Shown: in pieces, positions 1 through 26,810 of the stretch | Position numbering within the stretch: the first letter of the stretch is position 1 | Layout: the number at the start of each line of letters is the position of its first letter | NCBI GenBank assembly: GCA_037954325.1 | Contig: JBBMNZ010000009.1 | Span: 14,324,001-14,388,000, forward strand | Direction: 5' to 3' | Origin: Fistularia commersonii | Taxonomy: Eukaryota; Chordata; Actinopteri; Syngnathiformes; Fistulariidae | Length of the DNA: 64,000 bases | The notes under the pieces: generated by a model | What the model saw: the letters and a program-made list of their open reading frames with translations, nothing else | Told to the model about the DNA's origin: nothing | The model's database searches: none | Made by a program: the position numbers and the translations under genes

Positions 1-154
1 CAATATCTAATCAAATGCCACATATATCTATCCCTACCTGCTTTGACTGCCTGGACTGAGATGTCAGATGGAAAATGTTGTATTATCATACAGAGACCAT
101 ACAATGATGGTATATTACAAAAAAATAGATAAGTAAAAACTATGTACATGTTTA

Positions 155-470
155 TGTATTAGTGGTTGGCGCTTCTGCCTGACAGCAAGAAGGTCCCTGG
201 TTTGATTCCAATCAGACCTTTCTGTATGGAGTTTGAATATCCTTGTTTTCTCCTGGTTTTACGGTTTCCCCCCAGAATCCCAAAAAGGCTAAATCAGACA
301 CATGAATTACAGTGTGAATCATTGTATATCTCAATATGTGGCCCTACTATTGCCTGGCGAGCATTCCAGGGTATATCCCGCCTCTCTCCTGATATTAGCT
401 GGGATAGGCTCAAGCTTCCCCTCCGACCCTGAGTGCAGGATAAGCGGTAGAAGATGGATGGATGAAAGTA
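155..470 (+). repeat. Old tRNA-type SINE with LINE-like tail
   Basis: Begins near AGTGGTTGGCGCTTCTGCCTG (A-box-like), then AAGAAGGTCCCTGGTTTGATTCC (B-box-like). It ends with GCTGGGATAGGCTC, GACCCTGAGTGCAGGATAAG and a GGATGGATG tail. This head-and-tail order is that of a very common teleost SINE. The copy is diverged and carries small deletions. Confidence 0.65.
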
Positions 471-764
471 AAAGTACAATTAAGTAATCAAAGTATAGCA
501 GATATAATGAACCTGTTTCAGCAGCCATTGGTATATTAGCTAAGAGAGATAGCCACTAATGCAACGGAGCATCAGAAGCCTAAGGGGTTCCCTGGGGAAA
601 ATCCCTGCTGACCCAACTTCACACACAAGCAAACACACAAAGCAGCAGACACTGATGTCAGATCTGATGTAAGATCCATCAGACAGTGGCTTCTGTCCCA
701 TTGATCATTTACAGCAACTGACAGTGATGGACAAATGCAGTTGGAGATATATTTAATTCCAAAT

Positions 765-830
765 TCCAGCCTTCCTGCGACCCTGAGTGCAGGATAAGCG
801 GTATAGATCATGAATGAATGAATGCTTGAA
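765..830 (+). repeat. SINE/LINE tail fragment
   Basis: Only the 3' tail is present: CCTGCGACCCTGAGTGCAGG, GATAAGCGG and a GAATGAATG repeat, matching the end of the element at 155-470. Confidence 0.6.
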
Positions 831-2220
831 ATAATCCGCTAATGAAATTGATTTTGACGCCTGATATGTGATTTAATTCATTTCACACCCTCAGTTTATC
901 TGATTATAAGCGGGATATGCAGTTTTCGACAGTCGTAGAGCTGAGGCGTTGTCAAGGTAATGCCAAGTTCTTGCACATGACTCCGATTATGCTTTCGAAC
1001 TGCAATTAATAGAAAACAATTGCGTATAGTTCAACCTTGAGGGCCTGAAAGGACCATAACAAATATATAAATAAGTGCAATAAATGTGTTTTGGGCGAGT
1101 CGGCATTGCTATTATCTGCACTCGCCCCATATGACGGCTGGAATCGGGGACACAGGGCCAGAAGCTGTTTATTGCTTTCATATGGAGCCAACATGTGTTT
1201 CGCATTTTCTGGGATTTTTTTTCTTTTCTTTTTTACGTTCCAGTGTATTCGCTCACGGTCCTCTTACCTTGAGAGATCATCACGCCAGAGTTATCTAATA
1301 CTAAGAATAACCTGCAGATTCTCTTTTTTTCAGTCAAAGTGCTCCTCTGGTTTCTAAACAGGAAATGGGCGTAAAGGAGGGGTCTTTGATTTGATCTGAC
1401 TTTTTTGTCTGTTCACGTTTTCCTTTGTTGGGATGATATATTCCTCTATATTGACAGAATATGATGGACTGTTGTTCTTGATTTGGAAAAAAAGAAGCAT
1501 TTTATACATATCTGAAGGCCACTGATCAGTGCTTCCACCATGAAGGACCTGGATCTTCAAGGACAATCAGAGGAGGACGGTCTTTGTGGGCTGGTGATGA
1601 TACCCTGGCATGGAGCACTGCAGAACATGACATCAATGGGACATCCTCCAACGTGTTGAAAGGCAAAGCGCATCACTGAAAAACCTCATCAAGGTTCTGC
1701 GGTTCTATGCTGATCGGACCACATATGTGTGTAAACGTGCATGTGTGCGTCCGCGTGCACATACGCCACAAGCTAACCATCACAGGACTCATCCTCTCCA
1801 TGATGTCCATGATTAGCATTTTTTATGAGGGCCAGCAGGAGTGGTGCAGTAAGCTCAAAGCGGGTGTTATTTCTGAGCGATGCAAGTGAGAGAGCACCAG
1901 GGGGGAGGAGTAAACACAGAGAGCGTGACACAGAGAACATCAAGGCCGCTCTTTGGGACATGCATTTGGACCTGTTGACACAGGGGCGTCCCACCTTGAA
2001 ATGGGCAATCAGAGTGAGGGAACAAGTGACAGCAACCAATGAGAGCAATGGAATGCACGGGTGAGAAAAATAGAGAGGGGAAAGTTGCTGCTTCTGAATT
2101 ACCATCATGTAAACAATGCTTAGACATTTAATTGTTTTTTTGACAGAAACTGTCCCGGTTGGTTAATTTGCACCTTTGGCCATCATGCCTGGGTTCTCTC
2201 CATTTGGTTTCTCTCAATGT
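831..2220. other. Intergenic sequence, no gene seen
   Basis: Mixed-complexity DNA without a recognised exon, RNA gene or complete repeat. The longer open frames overlap on both strands and show no family motif. Confidence 0.5.
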
Positions 2221-2224
2221 TCAC

Positions 2225-2450
2225 TGCCCACAGTCTTAAAACAGTCTACGGGTTATTTGAAGATTCCGAATTGTCCAATGGCAATGTGAATGGTTTGGAG
2301 TCTCTACTAGTGGACCTGTGATTGACAGTTGATCGATCCAGATTACACTCCACCTCTCGCCAAAGACAGCAGGGATTGGCTCCAGTCCCTGCTTAGCCCC
2401 CTCAGCTTGACTGAAGGACAAGAGCAATGAATGAATGAATAGATGAATGC
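2225..2450 (+). repeat. Decayed SINE 3' half
   Basis: Carries the diverged block ATTGGCTCCAGTCCCTGC after CTCCACCTCTCGCC and ends in GAATGAATGAATAG. This is the tail order of the same SINE family seen at 155-470. Confidence 0.45.
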
Positions 2451-2699
2451 ACAATGTAATTTGATCTTGTCCCATGTTTTATATTGATGAGGAGTCAATA
2501 CTCAAAAAGGGCAATCAATAATAAAAGGAATTCCGATACTGGGATAAATTTGTTTTATATGAAGCCCTTTCTGTTTTTAACAAGATCATTTTTAAAAAAA
2601 ATATATAATTTCATCATGTTTTATTGATGCTCTTTTGCACTGTCTGGGCTCTGAAACGCTGTTTTTTTTTCCCCAAAAACCCTTGACTAATCATTTTAT

Positions 2700-2930
2700 G
2701 AGAAACTCTAAGTGGCCCTGTTCAAGAGTAGCAAGTGATGAAGCTGCTGTTAATTGCCAAGCTAACTGGGCTTCACAGCTCTGATTTCCTGGATTGGCTC
2801 AGAATTAGCACTCGCTACTTCCACCATTGTCTGCTAATCTACTAGCAGAGCTGCCAGACTCTGCCTGCCGAATGGCCAAAGAGCGGTGATGATCTCAAGA
2901 TGCAATTGTGACCCTTGCTGTATCTTTAAC
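2700..2930. promoter_or_regulatory. Candidate conserved non-coding element
   Basis: Balanced, complex, repeat-free sequence with homeodomain-type TTAATTGCC and several TTAGCA-like words, about 7 kb downstream of fgf10. Its look is like vertebrate developmental enhancers, but only an alignment could show conservation. Confidence 0.15.
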
Positions 2931-4614
2931 CCCTACACCATGATGCTAACTATGCAGACCAGACCGCCGCCGGACTCCCTCCCCCAGCGTCGTTAATAAT
3001 AACAATAACAATCAACAATATTTTCGCCGTGGAACCCGATTCCACTCCTGCTCCGGCCCCTGGACTCAAAAACAAACTTCAGTCAAGTAGTTTGCCGGGT
3101 TTTATTGTGTTTCGTGAACGATTATTGTGAAGAAACTGTGCCAAACATCTGCCAAAAAATCACTTTGTGGGGATTCAGCGCCACTCATCCATAGTGACAT
3201 ATCAAACCATCTGAAAACCCCCTGGAGTCCATGCCTGCAGATGCACAAAACTGTCACATCTGACCTCTTAACCATGACACCTGATGGCCATTGTGTTTGA
3301 CAGCCTTTTGGACTCTTTTGCTTTGTTTTTTTCATGTTGTTTGTTGATTTTCTTGGCTGGTGCATCATAACATAGACAAAGAAAATGAGCTCAGTGGTAA
3401 GAAGAGCCAGTGTCCACTGATCACTTTTAATCGCTCCCACTCTCACAGGCATGATGTAATAATTAGCAAATGATATCCTTATATTTTATGTTTCATATTT
3501 GGTCATACAACAAACACTGATCTGGACACTTCCTGCAGTCAACGGATCCTTTTTATTTTGTGTCCATAGTGAAGTTAACCAAATAAACATCAACAAGCTG
3601 CACCCTTTCAGAGAACCGACTAGTTCTATGTGAAATATGGTATTACTATTGCTGCTGTTCAAAAGGGAAGCCATCTGTTTTCATAGAAAGCTGGAAATAA
3701 TGGACCGGATGAGGGAAGGTTTGAAAGAAGGAGTGAAGAAAGATCAAAATTTGCTCTATTTTGTTTTTGGTTTGTTCCATTAGGTTTTATGGTTTGATCC
3801 ATTCTGGCTGAAACAACTAGACTGGGCTTGACCTAATTCAAAGTACATCCCTCCTTCAAGGACAAATACTGATATTCTCTCCTTTTATTTTGAGCTTGAC
3901 TTCTGGCACGGCCAAACACCTGAATTCATTAACTGTTTCCCCCACCGTTTTTTTATTCTTTATTTGAGAGTTGCTGGCCACCGCTGATGTGTTTGACCAA
4001 ACAAAGCGATCGCCTGACATTCACAGTTCATTAATTTCTGTAAATATTGGAAAATTAACAATCCTGCTTTAAATAAACTGGATCGCTGCTCCTCCAAACA
4101 ATTCCTGACAAAAGAAGAAAAAAGAAAGTTGGTGCTGAGCTCTGCTAGTATTTTTGTCAACCACACCTTCACCTGGACAGACAAATAATCACAAAAAGGT
4201 AGGATCTATAGTGCTGATTAGGGGCGTTCATCAGTTTCTATGTTGCCTAAAAATCTGATCACAGTTGTTACAACTTCAGCCAGGAAGGATTTCTCTTCAG
4301 GTTCAAGGAGATTATATTGTATTAATAGATGACTGACAAGACAGAATCCAAGTCCATTAGATGAATGTATAGTCAAGTTGGTGGTTCCTTTCTTTCACTC
4401 CTTATTGTCATGGTGCTAAACAGTGAATCCTTGATGTCTTATTCTTTGCACTGCGTGACTTTTTTTCATGTCACACAGCAATTTTTTTTTTAGATATCAG
4501 AATCTTCCTGCGAAACCTAATTTGAGAATTTAATATCAACAGGATATCAGTTTATGTTCAGTTTATTAGCTTGATTAGCAACTGATTGCAATGATAGCAA
4601 ATCTAGCGTTGATT
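2931..4614. other. Intergenic sequence, no gene seen
   Basis: Unique AT-rich DNA with no recognised coding, RNA or repeat feature. Confidence 0.5.
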
Positions 4615-4850
4615 CGGGGCAGTGGTATGGTAGTGTGACCTGACTCTGACAGTCTTCATGGTTTGAATTCCCTCTCCAAAAGGGTTCTTTATCTGTTCCC
4701 TCCATACCTGCCTTCTTTTCGCTCCAGGTTCTCTGTCTCCCTCATACAGTCAAAATCACTGGCAGCAGGCTAATTGAAGACTCTAGATTGTACGTAGATG
4801 TGAATGAGAGGGTGAACGGTTCATGGTCAGGGATGTCTGAGTGTTTTTAA
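4615..4850 (+). repeat. Decayed SINE head and body
   Basis: Reads GGGGCAGTGGTATGGTAGTG, GGTTTGAATTCCCTC, CAGGTTCTCTGTCTCCCTC and then GATGTGAATGAGAGGGTGAA. This follows the A-box, B-box and body order of the teleost tRNA-type SINE. The tail is missing. Confidence 0.45.
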
Positions 4851-6460
4851 ATCTTTCTGAACTTTGAGGGAGAGCCAGCATTTCGGTGCAGGGGCATCAA
4901 TGACCTCCCTGTTCAAATCTACCCAAAACGTAGCTTTAGTGCCATTTTTATTTACCCCATGATGGTTCAGGAAAATATATTCCCTTCAGCCTATCACCAT
5001 GGTAAGAGGAGGATGAAACAGAGTTGTGTGTCCTATTTCATTTTTTTTTTTTTGAAATACTGCCCTTTTTTTGGAGTATTTTTTTGGTAAGCTGAGGAAA
5101 AAACTCTATAACCTTTAAGTTTTAAAAAAGGGATGCAAGTCAAGTCAGATTGTAATCGAGGCGGGATGCGGCATGATTCAACTGAAAAAAGTTCCTTTTC
5201 CAGGCAGCTTTGGAAAAACAAGCATTATAAAGCTGTGGATTAAGAAAAATAAAAAAAGAAAAGCACGGGGAGTAAATGATTATGGTGATGATGAGGAGGA
5301 AGAAGGTCCAGTTGCTGGATGGAGAGTTTGAATGCACCCTCAGTCCCAATGGACACAGGTGTGAAACGTCTGGTGGTTGACTTAATATTCTTCCATCAAA
5401 TCATGCACTTTAGCACGGCTGCTAAATTTGATATTTATAAAAATATTAATATTTCATCATATTGGTTACTTTGACTACTTCTGCTCTTTCTCATATTTGC
5501 CAATTCTATAAAAAAATAAACATTTGATATATGCATCTGTATTTGTCATCATTTGTCGACATCTCTAATGCAGTTTCTATTAATTTGGACTACTTTTATT
5601 ATTTGTATGTTCGCACATAACGCAGGAGAGGGAAGAGTTAATGTTGTTATACTGCATTCGGGCAGCCAATAAATTAGTCTTTATTTGATCCCATGTCAGG
5701 CCCTAATGCTCCGCGTGTTGCCTTTGCTGTCAGGCAGCCAGTGATCAAGGACTAATAGAGGCTTTCTGCTGTGGCAGCCGCCTCCAGCGACCCTGGATCC
5801 CGGGCTGAATCACGCCAGCAGAGTCAGAGGACCGAGAGGTCCAAGCAAAACAACAAATATATTTTCATTTAGACTGCAGGCATATTTCTCCGGAGGGTTG
5901 GTTTGGATTTGGAGCGGAGGTGAGGACAGCAGTGGAGAGGTAAAGCAGAGCCGGGGGGGAGAGAATGGAAAAGCTGGATGAATTAAGTGAGCGCTGATAT
6001 GGAGAAAATCAAATAATAATAATAATAATAAAAACGCATTTGGGGGAGAAATGACTAATTTGGTACTTCTCTGGCTCCGGCTCTGGAAAATGTTTGAGCA
6101 AGTTTATCAAACCTTTTCACTGAAACATCAGGACAAAATTCTTGTTTACATTCCTAGTTTTTATCTCCGTCTCGAAAAACGCATTTGGACGAAACCCACT
6201 GCGCTCGAGTGACTCGCACTTTAGGAGGCTGCCGTGTCAGAGTAACTTCTCTTTTGCTGGGCCCTTTTTTTTTTTCTGTCTCTCCCTCCCCCCTTCCGAA
6301 TCGATAAACAGAGGCCTCACCTCAGTGCTGGCCAAGGCAAATGTTTGAGCCACCTGTTGCAGGAAACTTGAAGCCCTCAGGAGATGCGAAGATGGAGACG
6401 GAGCGGAGGCTTCGCTCCAGGTAGTAGAACAGAGAGAAGGGACAGAAAACGCTGAGACTT
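4851..6460. other. Intergenic sequence with one candidate regulatory block
   Basis: No gene recognised. The part at about 5640-5850 is GC-balanced, complex and free of repeats (AGTGATCAAGGACTAATAG and CCGCCTCCAGCGACC), and could be a conserved element. This is a guess from texture only. Confidence 0.35.

Positions 6461-6462
<2 letters not shown>

Positions 6463-6504
<42 letters not shown>
6463..6504. repeat. (GT)21 microsatellite
   Basis: Uninterrupted GT dinucleotide run. Confidence 0.97.
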
Positions 6505-6507
<3 letters not shown>

Positions 6508-6973
6508 TCAAAAGCCATGCTGGGGGATGATGTGAAAGGGACTGTGGAAGAAAAAATATGTAATTGAGAATTACTTCTGCCCCCCTTTTTTCTAAATTTA
6601 AACTTCATTTTTTTAACTCCTCTGACTTTATGCTGAGAAATAAAACACATTTTGGAAAAGAAACGTTGATTGATATTTACTCGGATTCTGATAAGTTTTT
6701 AAACAAACGCAAGCTAAGATTCTGCTAAGATTACTACACTGTAATTACTTGTTTACCGAAGGATTGCAAATTTTGTCCAGGGAATGTAGGATAGAAAAAC
6801 TAAACAGTGTGCATAGCCACTTCAAGGCACCCTCTCGTAAGGACGAGCTGCGGCTTCACTGATAGTCAATACTGTCTTATTCAACAGAGCTAAAAGGGTT
6901 TGGGACCCTGTGCAACGATAGATCAGCAGAACTGGATGGATTTCAAGATTTTATAATATTTTACAAGATTTTA

Positions 6974-7041
6974 GAAGAAGAAGAAGAAGAAGAAGAAGAA
7001 GAAGAAGAAGAAGAAGAAGAAGAAGAAGAAGAAGAAGAAGG
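6974..7041. repeat. (GAA)n microsatellite
   Basis: About 22 uninterrupted GAA triplets. The Ser-rich reading on the minus strand is only the repeat translated. Confidence 0.97.
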
Positions 7042-7439
7042 AGTCATGCAATTAAGCAGAACTCTTGGTTCACCTCTTGGGTTCCAAGAACTCCCTTGGT
7101 CTCCTTCCAACCCCAAGCAAATTGACCCCCCCCCCCATACAAAAAAAAACAAAAAATAAACAAACAAAAAAAAACTCACTTCTGCAAACACCCCTTCAAG
7201 TTACCCCACCATCATCAGCCCACAATTTTTCTGGCAAGGTCTTCAACCTCCCCAACCCTCCACCCATCCTCACCTTCTGGCATCCAGTCCCTCCATCCGT
7301 GCCCTCTCAGCTAACGCCAAATTCCCCCAACACTGTGTTTTTTTCACTAACACACCTCTCCTCCAAACCCACATGTCTCTCACTCCCTCGTTCAGGGGCC
7401 TACAATCGTCATCCCTTCTACCATGTTCCCCTCCTCTCT

Positions 7440-7710
7440 CTCTTTCTCTCCCCAGGATGTAAAATATTCACAGCTGCCGCTGCGGTCGGATGAGGCGGCC
7501 GCAAGCCTCTCTGAGCAAACAGTGGAGTTGCGAACATGCGAGGCCGACGTTTTACGTTTCACCTGAGGTGAGACACATCGGTCCGACGGATCCCCGCTTG
7601 GTCAAAACAGAAACCGCGCACTGGCCCACATTGCGCCGCGCCGCAAACCTAACCCTCACCAAAAGATTGCCTCTGCAAACCAAACCCTCACCAAAAGATT
7701 TTTTTAGAAA
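7440..7710. other. CpG-rich patch with a 24-bp direct repeat
   Basis: Unlike its AT-rich surroundings, 7460-7660 has many CG dinucleotides, including a NotI octamer at about 7495 and GCGCCGCGCCGC at about 7632. Two near-identical units containing ACCCTCACCAAAAGATT follow at 7650-7700. No coding frame is recognised. Confidence 0.4.
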
Positions 7711-9479
7711 CACTTTGCGGTAACGCCACTTAAGTCATTCCCAACCTAAGATGTCAACCAGCGGCGGGGAGCCTCTAAACTTCAACAGTGTGGCTGCAGA
7801 TCCTGGTCTCAGAGGGAGGGCAACAACTAAGTCACCTTTGGCTCGCAAACCTGGGTCATCCTTAGTCCCTACCCAATGAGTTGGAGGCAGAGGACTAAGG
7901 GATAAGGTTCTACTGAGGGCTTCAAGTTTGAGGTTCCAAACTTGAACACACCTTTGAGGTTCCACTGAATTTAATGAAGACATCTTGGCATAGGAATGCT
8001 AGCCCTTGAACTTTACGAGGCAGAGGAGGAGGCGGGGGGGGAGGGGAGGGAGGGGGGTGCCTTGAACACATTTCAGAGTAATTGTACTCGATATGTCGTT
8101 TACAGAACACCCAAGTAATCATCTAAACAAAGGACTAGGTGCCCCGGGAGGATGAAAGGAAATTTGACCCCCCTGTGCATCATACTTACTCACGTTCTGA
8201 CACTGAGAATTCCTGAAAACAAGAGGAGACCTTTTTTAAAGTCATAAACACAGCAGGACAATGTGCGTCCAGTGGATTCCATCAAATGGTGAAATTAGCT
8301 TCAAAGCGACACACAAACACACATGCATAAAGATCCGCATGCAACACACATGCAAGCACACGTGGAGGATCAAATGGCAGGGAGGCGAAAATGATGGATG
8401 CGATGAGCAAATTTCAACCCAGCAGTGCATATTATTATTTGTGTGTGCATGTGCATGTGTGTGTGAATGCGTGAAGGCCTGCCTGCCTGTGTGGGATAAC
8501 CTTGCTCTTAGGTCCTGATCCCACTAATTGCTGGAGTCTGTCTTACTTTTTTTTTTTTCTTATATTCCACCCAAAACATGACAAAAAGTCGGTGTGAAAA
8601 TTTTTCTTTTGAAAAGTGCGAACGTGAAGGAGAGAAATGGCAGAACCCAGACGAGTGACCACAGGAGGGAAGGAGTGAAGGGGAAAGAGAGAGGCAGGAG
8701 CAAAGAGGAGAATAAGAAAACATGACATCATAGTTAATTAGAATCAGGTGATAAACAGGGGAGTGATATTTATTTTATACCACATGCCCTGCTCCATGTG
8801 TCTATATGTCCCAGGGGGATAGTGGGGGGGAGGCAACAGGTTTCAGACAAGTGAGGTCAAGGAGGAGGCTTTTCCCAGCTGCTAGACCACACTTGAGCAC
8901 ACACCCCCTCTCAGAGCGCGTACACGAGCGAGCTGGGGCCTTTTTATTTTTTTTCTCATGCCTGTTTAGTCTTTGTTGTTATCACATAAAAGACAGTATT
9001 TATCCTGCAGGAGTACATGTGTACTTGCAGTAAAAGGGCGGGTGGGGTGGGTGTGGGGTCATGTAGCAGGGAGATGAAGCCCCCTGAACTCATCAGCCAG
9101 GGCCCTTCCTGCCGGGCCATTGCTCAGAAAAAAACAAAAGATGTCTAATCTCCGGCAGATTTGCAACATTCTCCTCAGGTCTCAAAGGTAATCCGCACCC
9201 CTGTTTGATACATGCCGCTGTTTACTGATTAAAAAGGATTTTGCTGCCGCAAGAAAGTTGCCAAATACTTTTAAAATGTCAAACCTAACAGGGGCGGAGG
9301 GGAACAAAAACAAAAAAAAAAACTAAGAAAAAGAAAATCTGGAAAAGGCCAAAATGAACAAGAAATTTGTAATTTTCCACCAACTTTGAAACTCAGACTG
9401 AAGTGTCTCCCTGCTACTTAAATGTTAACCTTTACTGACAATCACTACATGCAATAAACATATACATATTCATAAATAC
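7711..9479. other. Intergenic sequence downstream of fgf10, no gene seen
   Basis: Unique DNA with a G-rich run near 8033-8060 and short GT/CA stretches near 8310-8470. No gene or recognised element. Confidence 0.5.
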
Positions 9480-10065
9480 TTAAAGAATTCAAGGCAAACA
9501 AGCAAGATAAAGACAAATATATTTTATATTTATTCAGGTTTATATGATTAGTATTCAAAAAGAAAAGCATAAATGGTAAAAATAAAAACACAGGAAGTTG
9601 TCTTTTTTTGTGTTTGTGTGTTTTTTGGTTCTTTTTTTATGTTAAATATTAAAGAAAATAAATAAATTCAAAGAAAGCTCCCGAGAGTCAGCCTCGCTGT
9701 TTGTTCCGGTCTGCATTTCCTCGTCTTTTCCGCTCCCATCCCCTCTATTTTATTCTTTCTTTTTCCCCCCTCCCGAGTCAGACAGAAAATCTAGACATGT
9801 GAGTTTCCTAAAGACATTTTTGGCACCAGTCATCTCTTTTCATATTTCCTACCGTGCCGCTGTACTTTATAACTTAAGACAGAAAAATAACATACACATT
9901 GTGTAACAATATATCTTATTTCTTTCTTTAAAAATAGAAAAAAAGTCTTTAGGTCCTCTTCCTCCTTGTCCTCAGTGCATCATTCAGGTCTGATTCAGAT
10001 CTGTCCAATGTCGCCTTCAACCTACTTCCACCAAGCAGGTCACCTCTAAACCCCTCCAACCTCCA
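9480..10065 (-). other. fgf10: Probable fgf10 3' UTR
   Basis: AT-rich sequence directly after the fgf10 stop. Complementary AATAAA hexamers are present at 9749-9754 and 9529-9534, either of which could direct polyadenylation. The true end cannot be fixed without transcripts. Confidence 0.45.
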
Positions 10066-24326
<14,261 letters not shown>

Positions 24327-24584
24327 GGTAGTGGGGCTGGGAGGGCTGAGGAGGTGCTCGGGGGCTGGGGCATGCTGAGCCACGTGCCGGGAAAGGGGAC
24401 ACGAGCGGGAGGAACCCCCCTGACCCACCGGGTGCACCTCCTCTCTCTGGGGAGCCGCAGCCCTCACCGGGACGTCGGCTTTTCAAACCCGCAGGTCAGC
24501 GGAGGCGGAACCGAGGGATGAAGATGTCAGTGAAACTGCGAGATGAAAACCCCGAGCCGGACCCTCAGCTTGACCTCCCTCTTC

Positions 24585-24662
24585 TCCTCCTTCTCCTCTT
24601 CCTCCTCCTCCTCCTCCTCCTTCTCTTCCTCCTCCTCCTCCTCCTCTTCTTCTTCTCCCTCC
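24585..24662. repeat. CTC/CTT polypyrimidine tract near the fgf10 promoter
   Basis: Nearly pure (CTC/CTT)n on the plus strand, so GAGGAG-type purine on the fgf10 sense strand. It lies about 260 nt upstream of the start codon, either in the leader or the promoter. Such tracts can form triplex DNA; the long Leu-rich open frames here are artefacts of the repeat. Confidence 0.8.
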
Positions 24663-24852
24663 CCCGGGTGTCGTTACTCCTCAGTGGTTCCGCAGGATCG
24701 CGTCAACATCCATAACTCAGATCACCTTGATATGAACAACCGGGGTGAGAGGGTGGATGCGAGTGGGGGTCTCGTCCCTCGGGTCTCCTCCCTCGGGACA
24801 GTCACTCTCACAGGCGCACACACATACACCCGCGTCCCCAAAGCAGTTATCC

Positions 24853-24859
24853 TATATAG
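24853..24859 (-). promoter_or_regulatory. Candidate TATA-like element upstream of fgf10
   Basis: The minus strand reads CTATATAG about 530 nt upstream of the chosen ATG. This would imply a 5' UTR of roughly 500 nt that includes the polypurine stretch at 24588-24660. Such motifs occur by chance, so this is weak. Confidence 0.15.
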
Positions 24860-24880
24860 TACTATTAGTTTTGTTTGTTT

Positions 24881-24909
24881 GTTTGTTTTTTTTTGGGGGG
24901 GGGGGGTGT
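24881..24909. repeat. (GTTT)n, poly-T and poly-G run upstream of fgf10
   Basis: Homopolymer stretches TTTTTTTT then about 12 G; low complexity. Confidence 0.85.
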
Positions 24910-26029
24910 TGGAGGTTAAAGATGCTACACCAGTTCCGTATATAATTAATAAATACGAATTATTGATACAATAATATATAATAATAATAAAAATAATAAT
25001 TTAATTATAATATATTATATGATCATAACAAACGAAACAATAAAACAGCTTCCTGCTAAAAGTCCGGAAAAATCCAAAGGCAAAAAATAAGAGTATAGTC
25101 CAAACTTTCTTCCTCCTCTGTGTTCTTTCTCTCCCTCCGCCTCTTTGATCCTCCTGCCCGGTCGGAGCTGCTCTCCGGTAACCAGAGTGTGTAACTGAGC
25201 ACCGGGGGTTCTCGTCTTTCGTCCCCCCCCCCGTCCCTCACTACCTGCGATCTGTCTCTTCCTCAGTCTTTGGCGCTCCAAGCTCGTCTGAGCGCCCCAG
25301 CGGCGGGTTGCCTCTCTTCATCCCTCCCGTGTGTGGCTCCCTCTCCTTTTCGGCCCCCTCCCTCTCCACCCCACCCGCCCCCCGCACCCTCCACCCCTCT
25401 TTCCTCTCTATCAGCGCTGGTTATCTGGAGTGTCTCCGAGGTGACCAAGTGTTCCTTCCCTCACCTTATTTACCTGCTGCAGTTTCCCCAGATGTCACCT
25501 CTTGCTGTAACTGGCTTTTCTTTAGAACCCACTTGGCTTCCAAGAGCTGTGTGCAGTTTTGCGTGTGTGCATGCGCGTGCGTGAGTGTGTGTATGTGTAT
25601 TTGGGGGTTGATATGTCACACCCCCGTTTTCTCTTTCCTTCTCTCTCCCCGGTTATTCTGTCTCCTCCCCTTCGCAAACCAAACCCTACCAGTTGTGCAG
25701 TTAGAAGTAAAGAAAACATTTCCTTTTTATCACTGTCCCTTCCTCTATTTTTTCTTTTCAAAAGCCTATCCCCGCAATTGGGTGGGCTTATGATTCAATC
25801 ATTGTGTTTTGTATTAGCAATAATTGATGTGTAATAAGCCCCTAATACAGCCTCTTATAATACATTTATTACCAATGACCGTACGTTAGCTGATGCATCA
25901 CAACCATGTTCCCCATATGATCAATTTTTAAATAATTTTTGTACAGGTGACTTTTTTTATTTTCCTTGATTTTTTTTCTTTTCAGAATCAAAAAAATGTT
26001 CATAGTATTCCTCACCACTTATTCTAAAG
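24910..26029. other. fgf10 upstream flank, no gene seen
   Basis: AT-rich block at 24935-25025 (ATAATAATAATAAA), then CT-rich DNA at 25100-25450. The latter could hold promoter-proximal elements, but no motif is decisive. Confidence 0.4.
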
Positions 26030-26285
26030 TCAGGGTCATGGAGGGGGCTGGCTGTCAATGGGGCAAGAGGCAGAGGTTAACCTGGATGGGTTGCATGTCA
26101 ATCACCAGATACCCAGCCATTCACCCCCTCATTGGAAAACATTGTCCAAAAATGACCCCGCTGACAGATTTTGGAATGTGTTGGAGAAAAATGGAGAACC
26201 TGAAGAGAAACCAGGCGGGAGGAATTAAATCCACACTGTGGGCTGATGTTATACATCGGACCAGGTACTGAACGCCACCTTTTCA
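26030..26285 (-). repeat. Decayed antisense SINE
   Basis: The plus strand shows CCAGCCATTCACCCCCTCAT, GAGAAAAATGGAGAACCTG and AAGAGAAACCAGGCGGG. These are complements of the body of the same SINE family seen elsewhere in the window. Confidence 0.5.
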
Positions 26286-26459
26286 TTTGGGGTTCATGTT
26301 ACTCTCTCTAAGGGATGTAACTGAGCTTGATGAAGTCACCAAGCCGAGTGAGGTCCCCTACAAAATAAAAGCTTCTGTCAGGACACAGAACAGACTTCTT
26401 GCTGAGCATCATCTAACCTCATCTAATTAGAGGCCAGCAGCAGGCTTTGATCACCTGAT

Positions 26460-26519
<60 letters not shown>
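26460..26519. repeat. (CA)30 microsatellite
   Basis: Uninterrupted CA run. Confidence 0.97.
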
Positions 26520-26522
<3 letters not shown>

Positions 26523-26810
26523 ACTGCTTCCTGTGTGAAGTTTCTACTGATGTTGATTTAACAAAGAATGACTATTCCATTGTTTCTTGTTTGATTTTAT
26601 TTATTTTATTAATTCGCATAAATATTCTTTAATGTTTGTCTCATACTGGAATGTGATGGTTAAAAAGCACGAAGACTAGTGATGTATTTAAAAATCGCCC
26701 ACGTTGATGGCATTGATAATGTATACAGGTTGCTCGTATTGACTTCGGCTTACTGCAAGTTTTATCTTTTGATCAGTACAGCACAGTACATATAGTGATA
26801 ATGCCACATT

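Noticed and set aside
24518..24974. Long Ser/Leu-rich open frames upstream of fgf10
   Set aside because: They are translations of the CTC/CTT tract and have no counterpart in known proteins.
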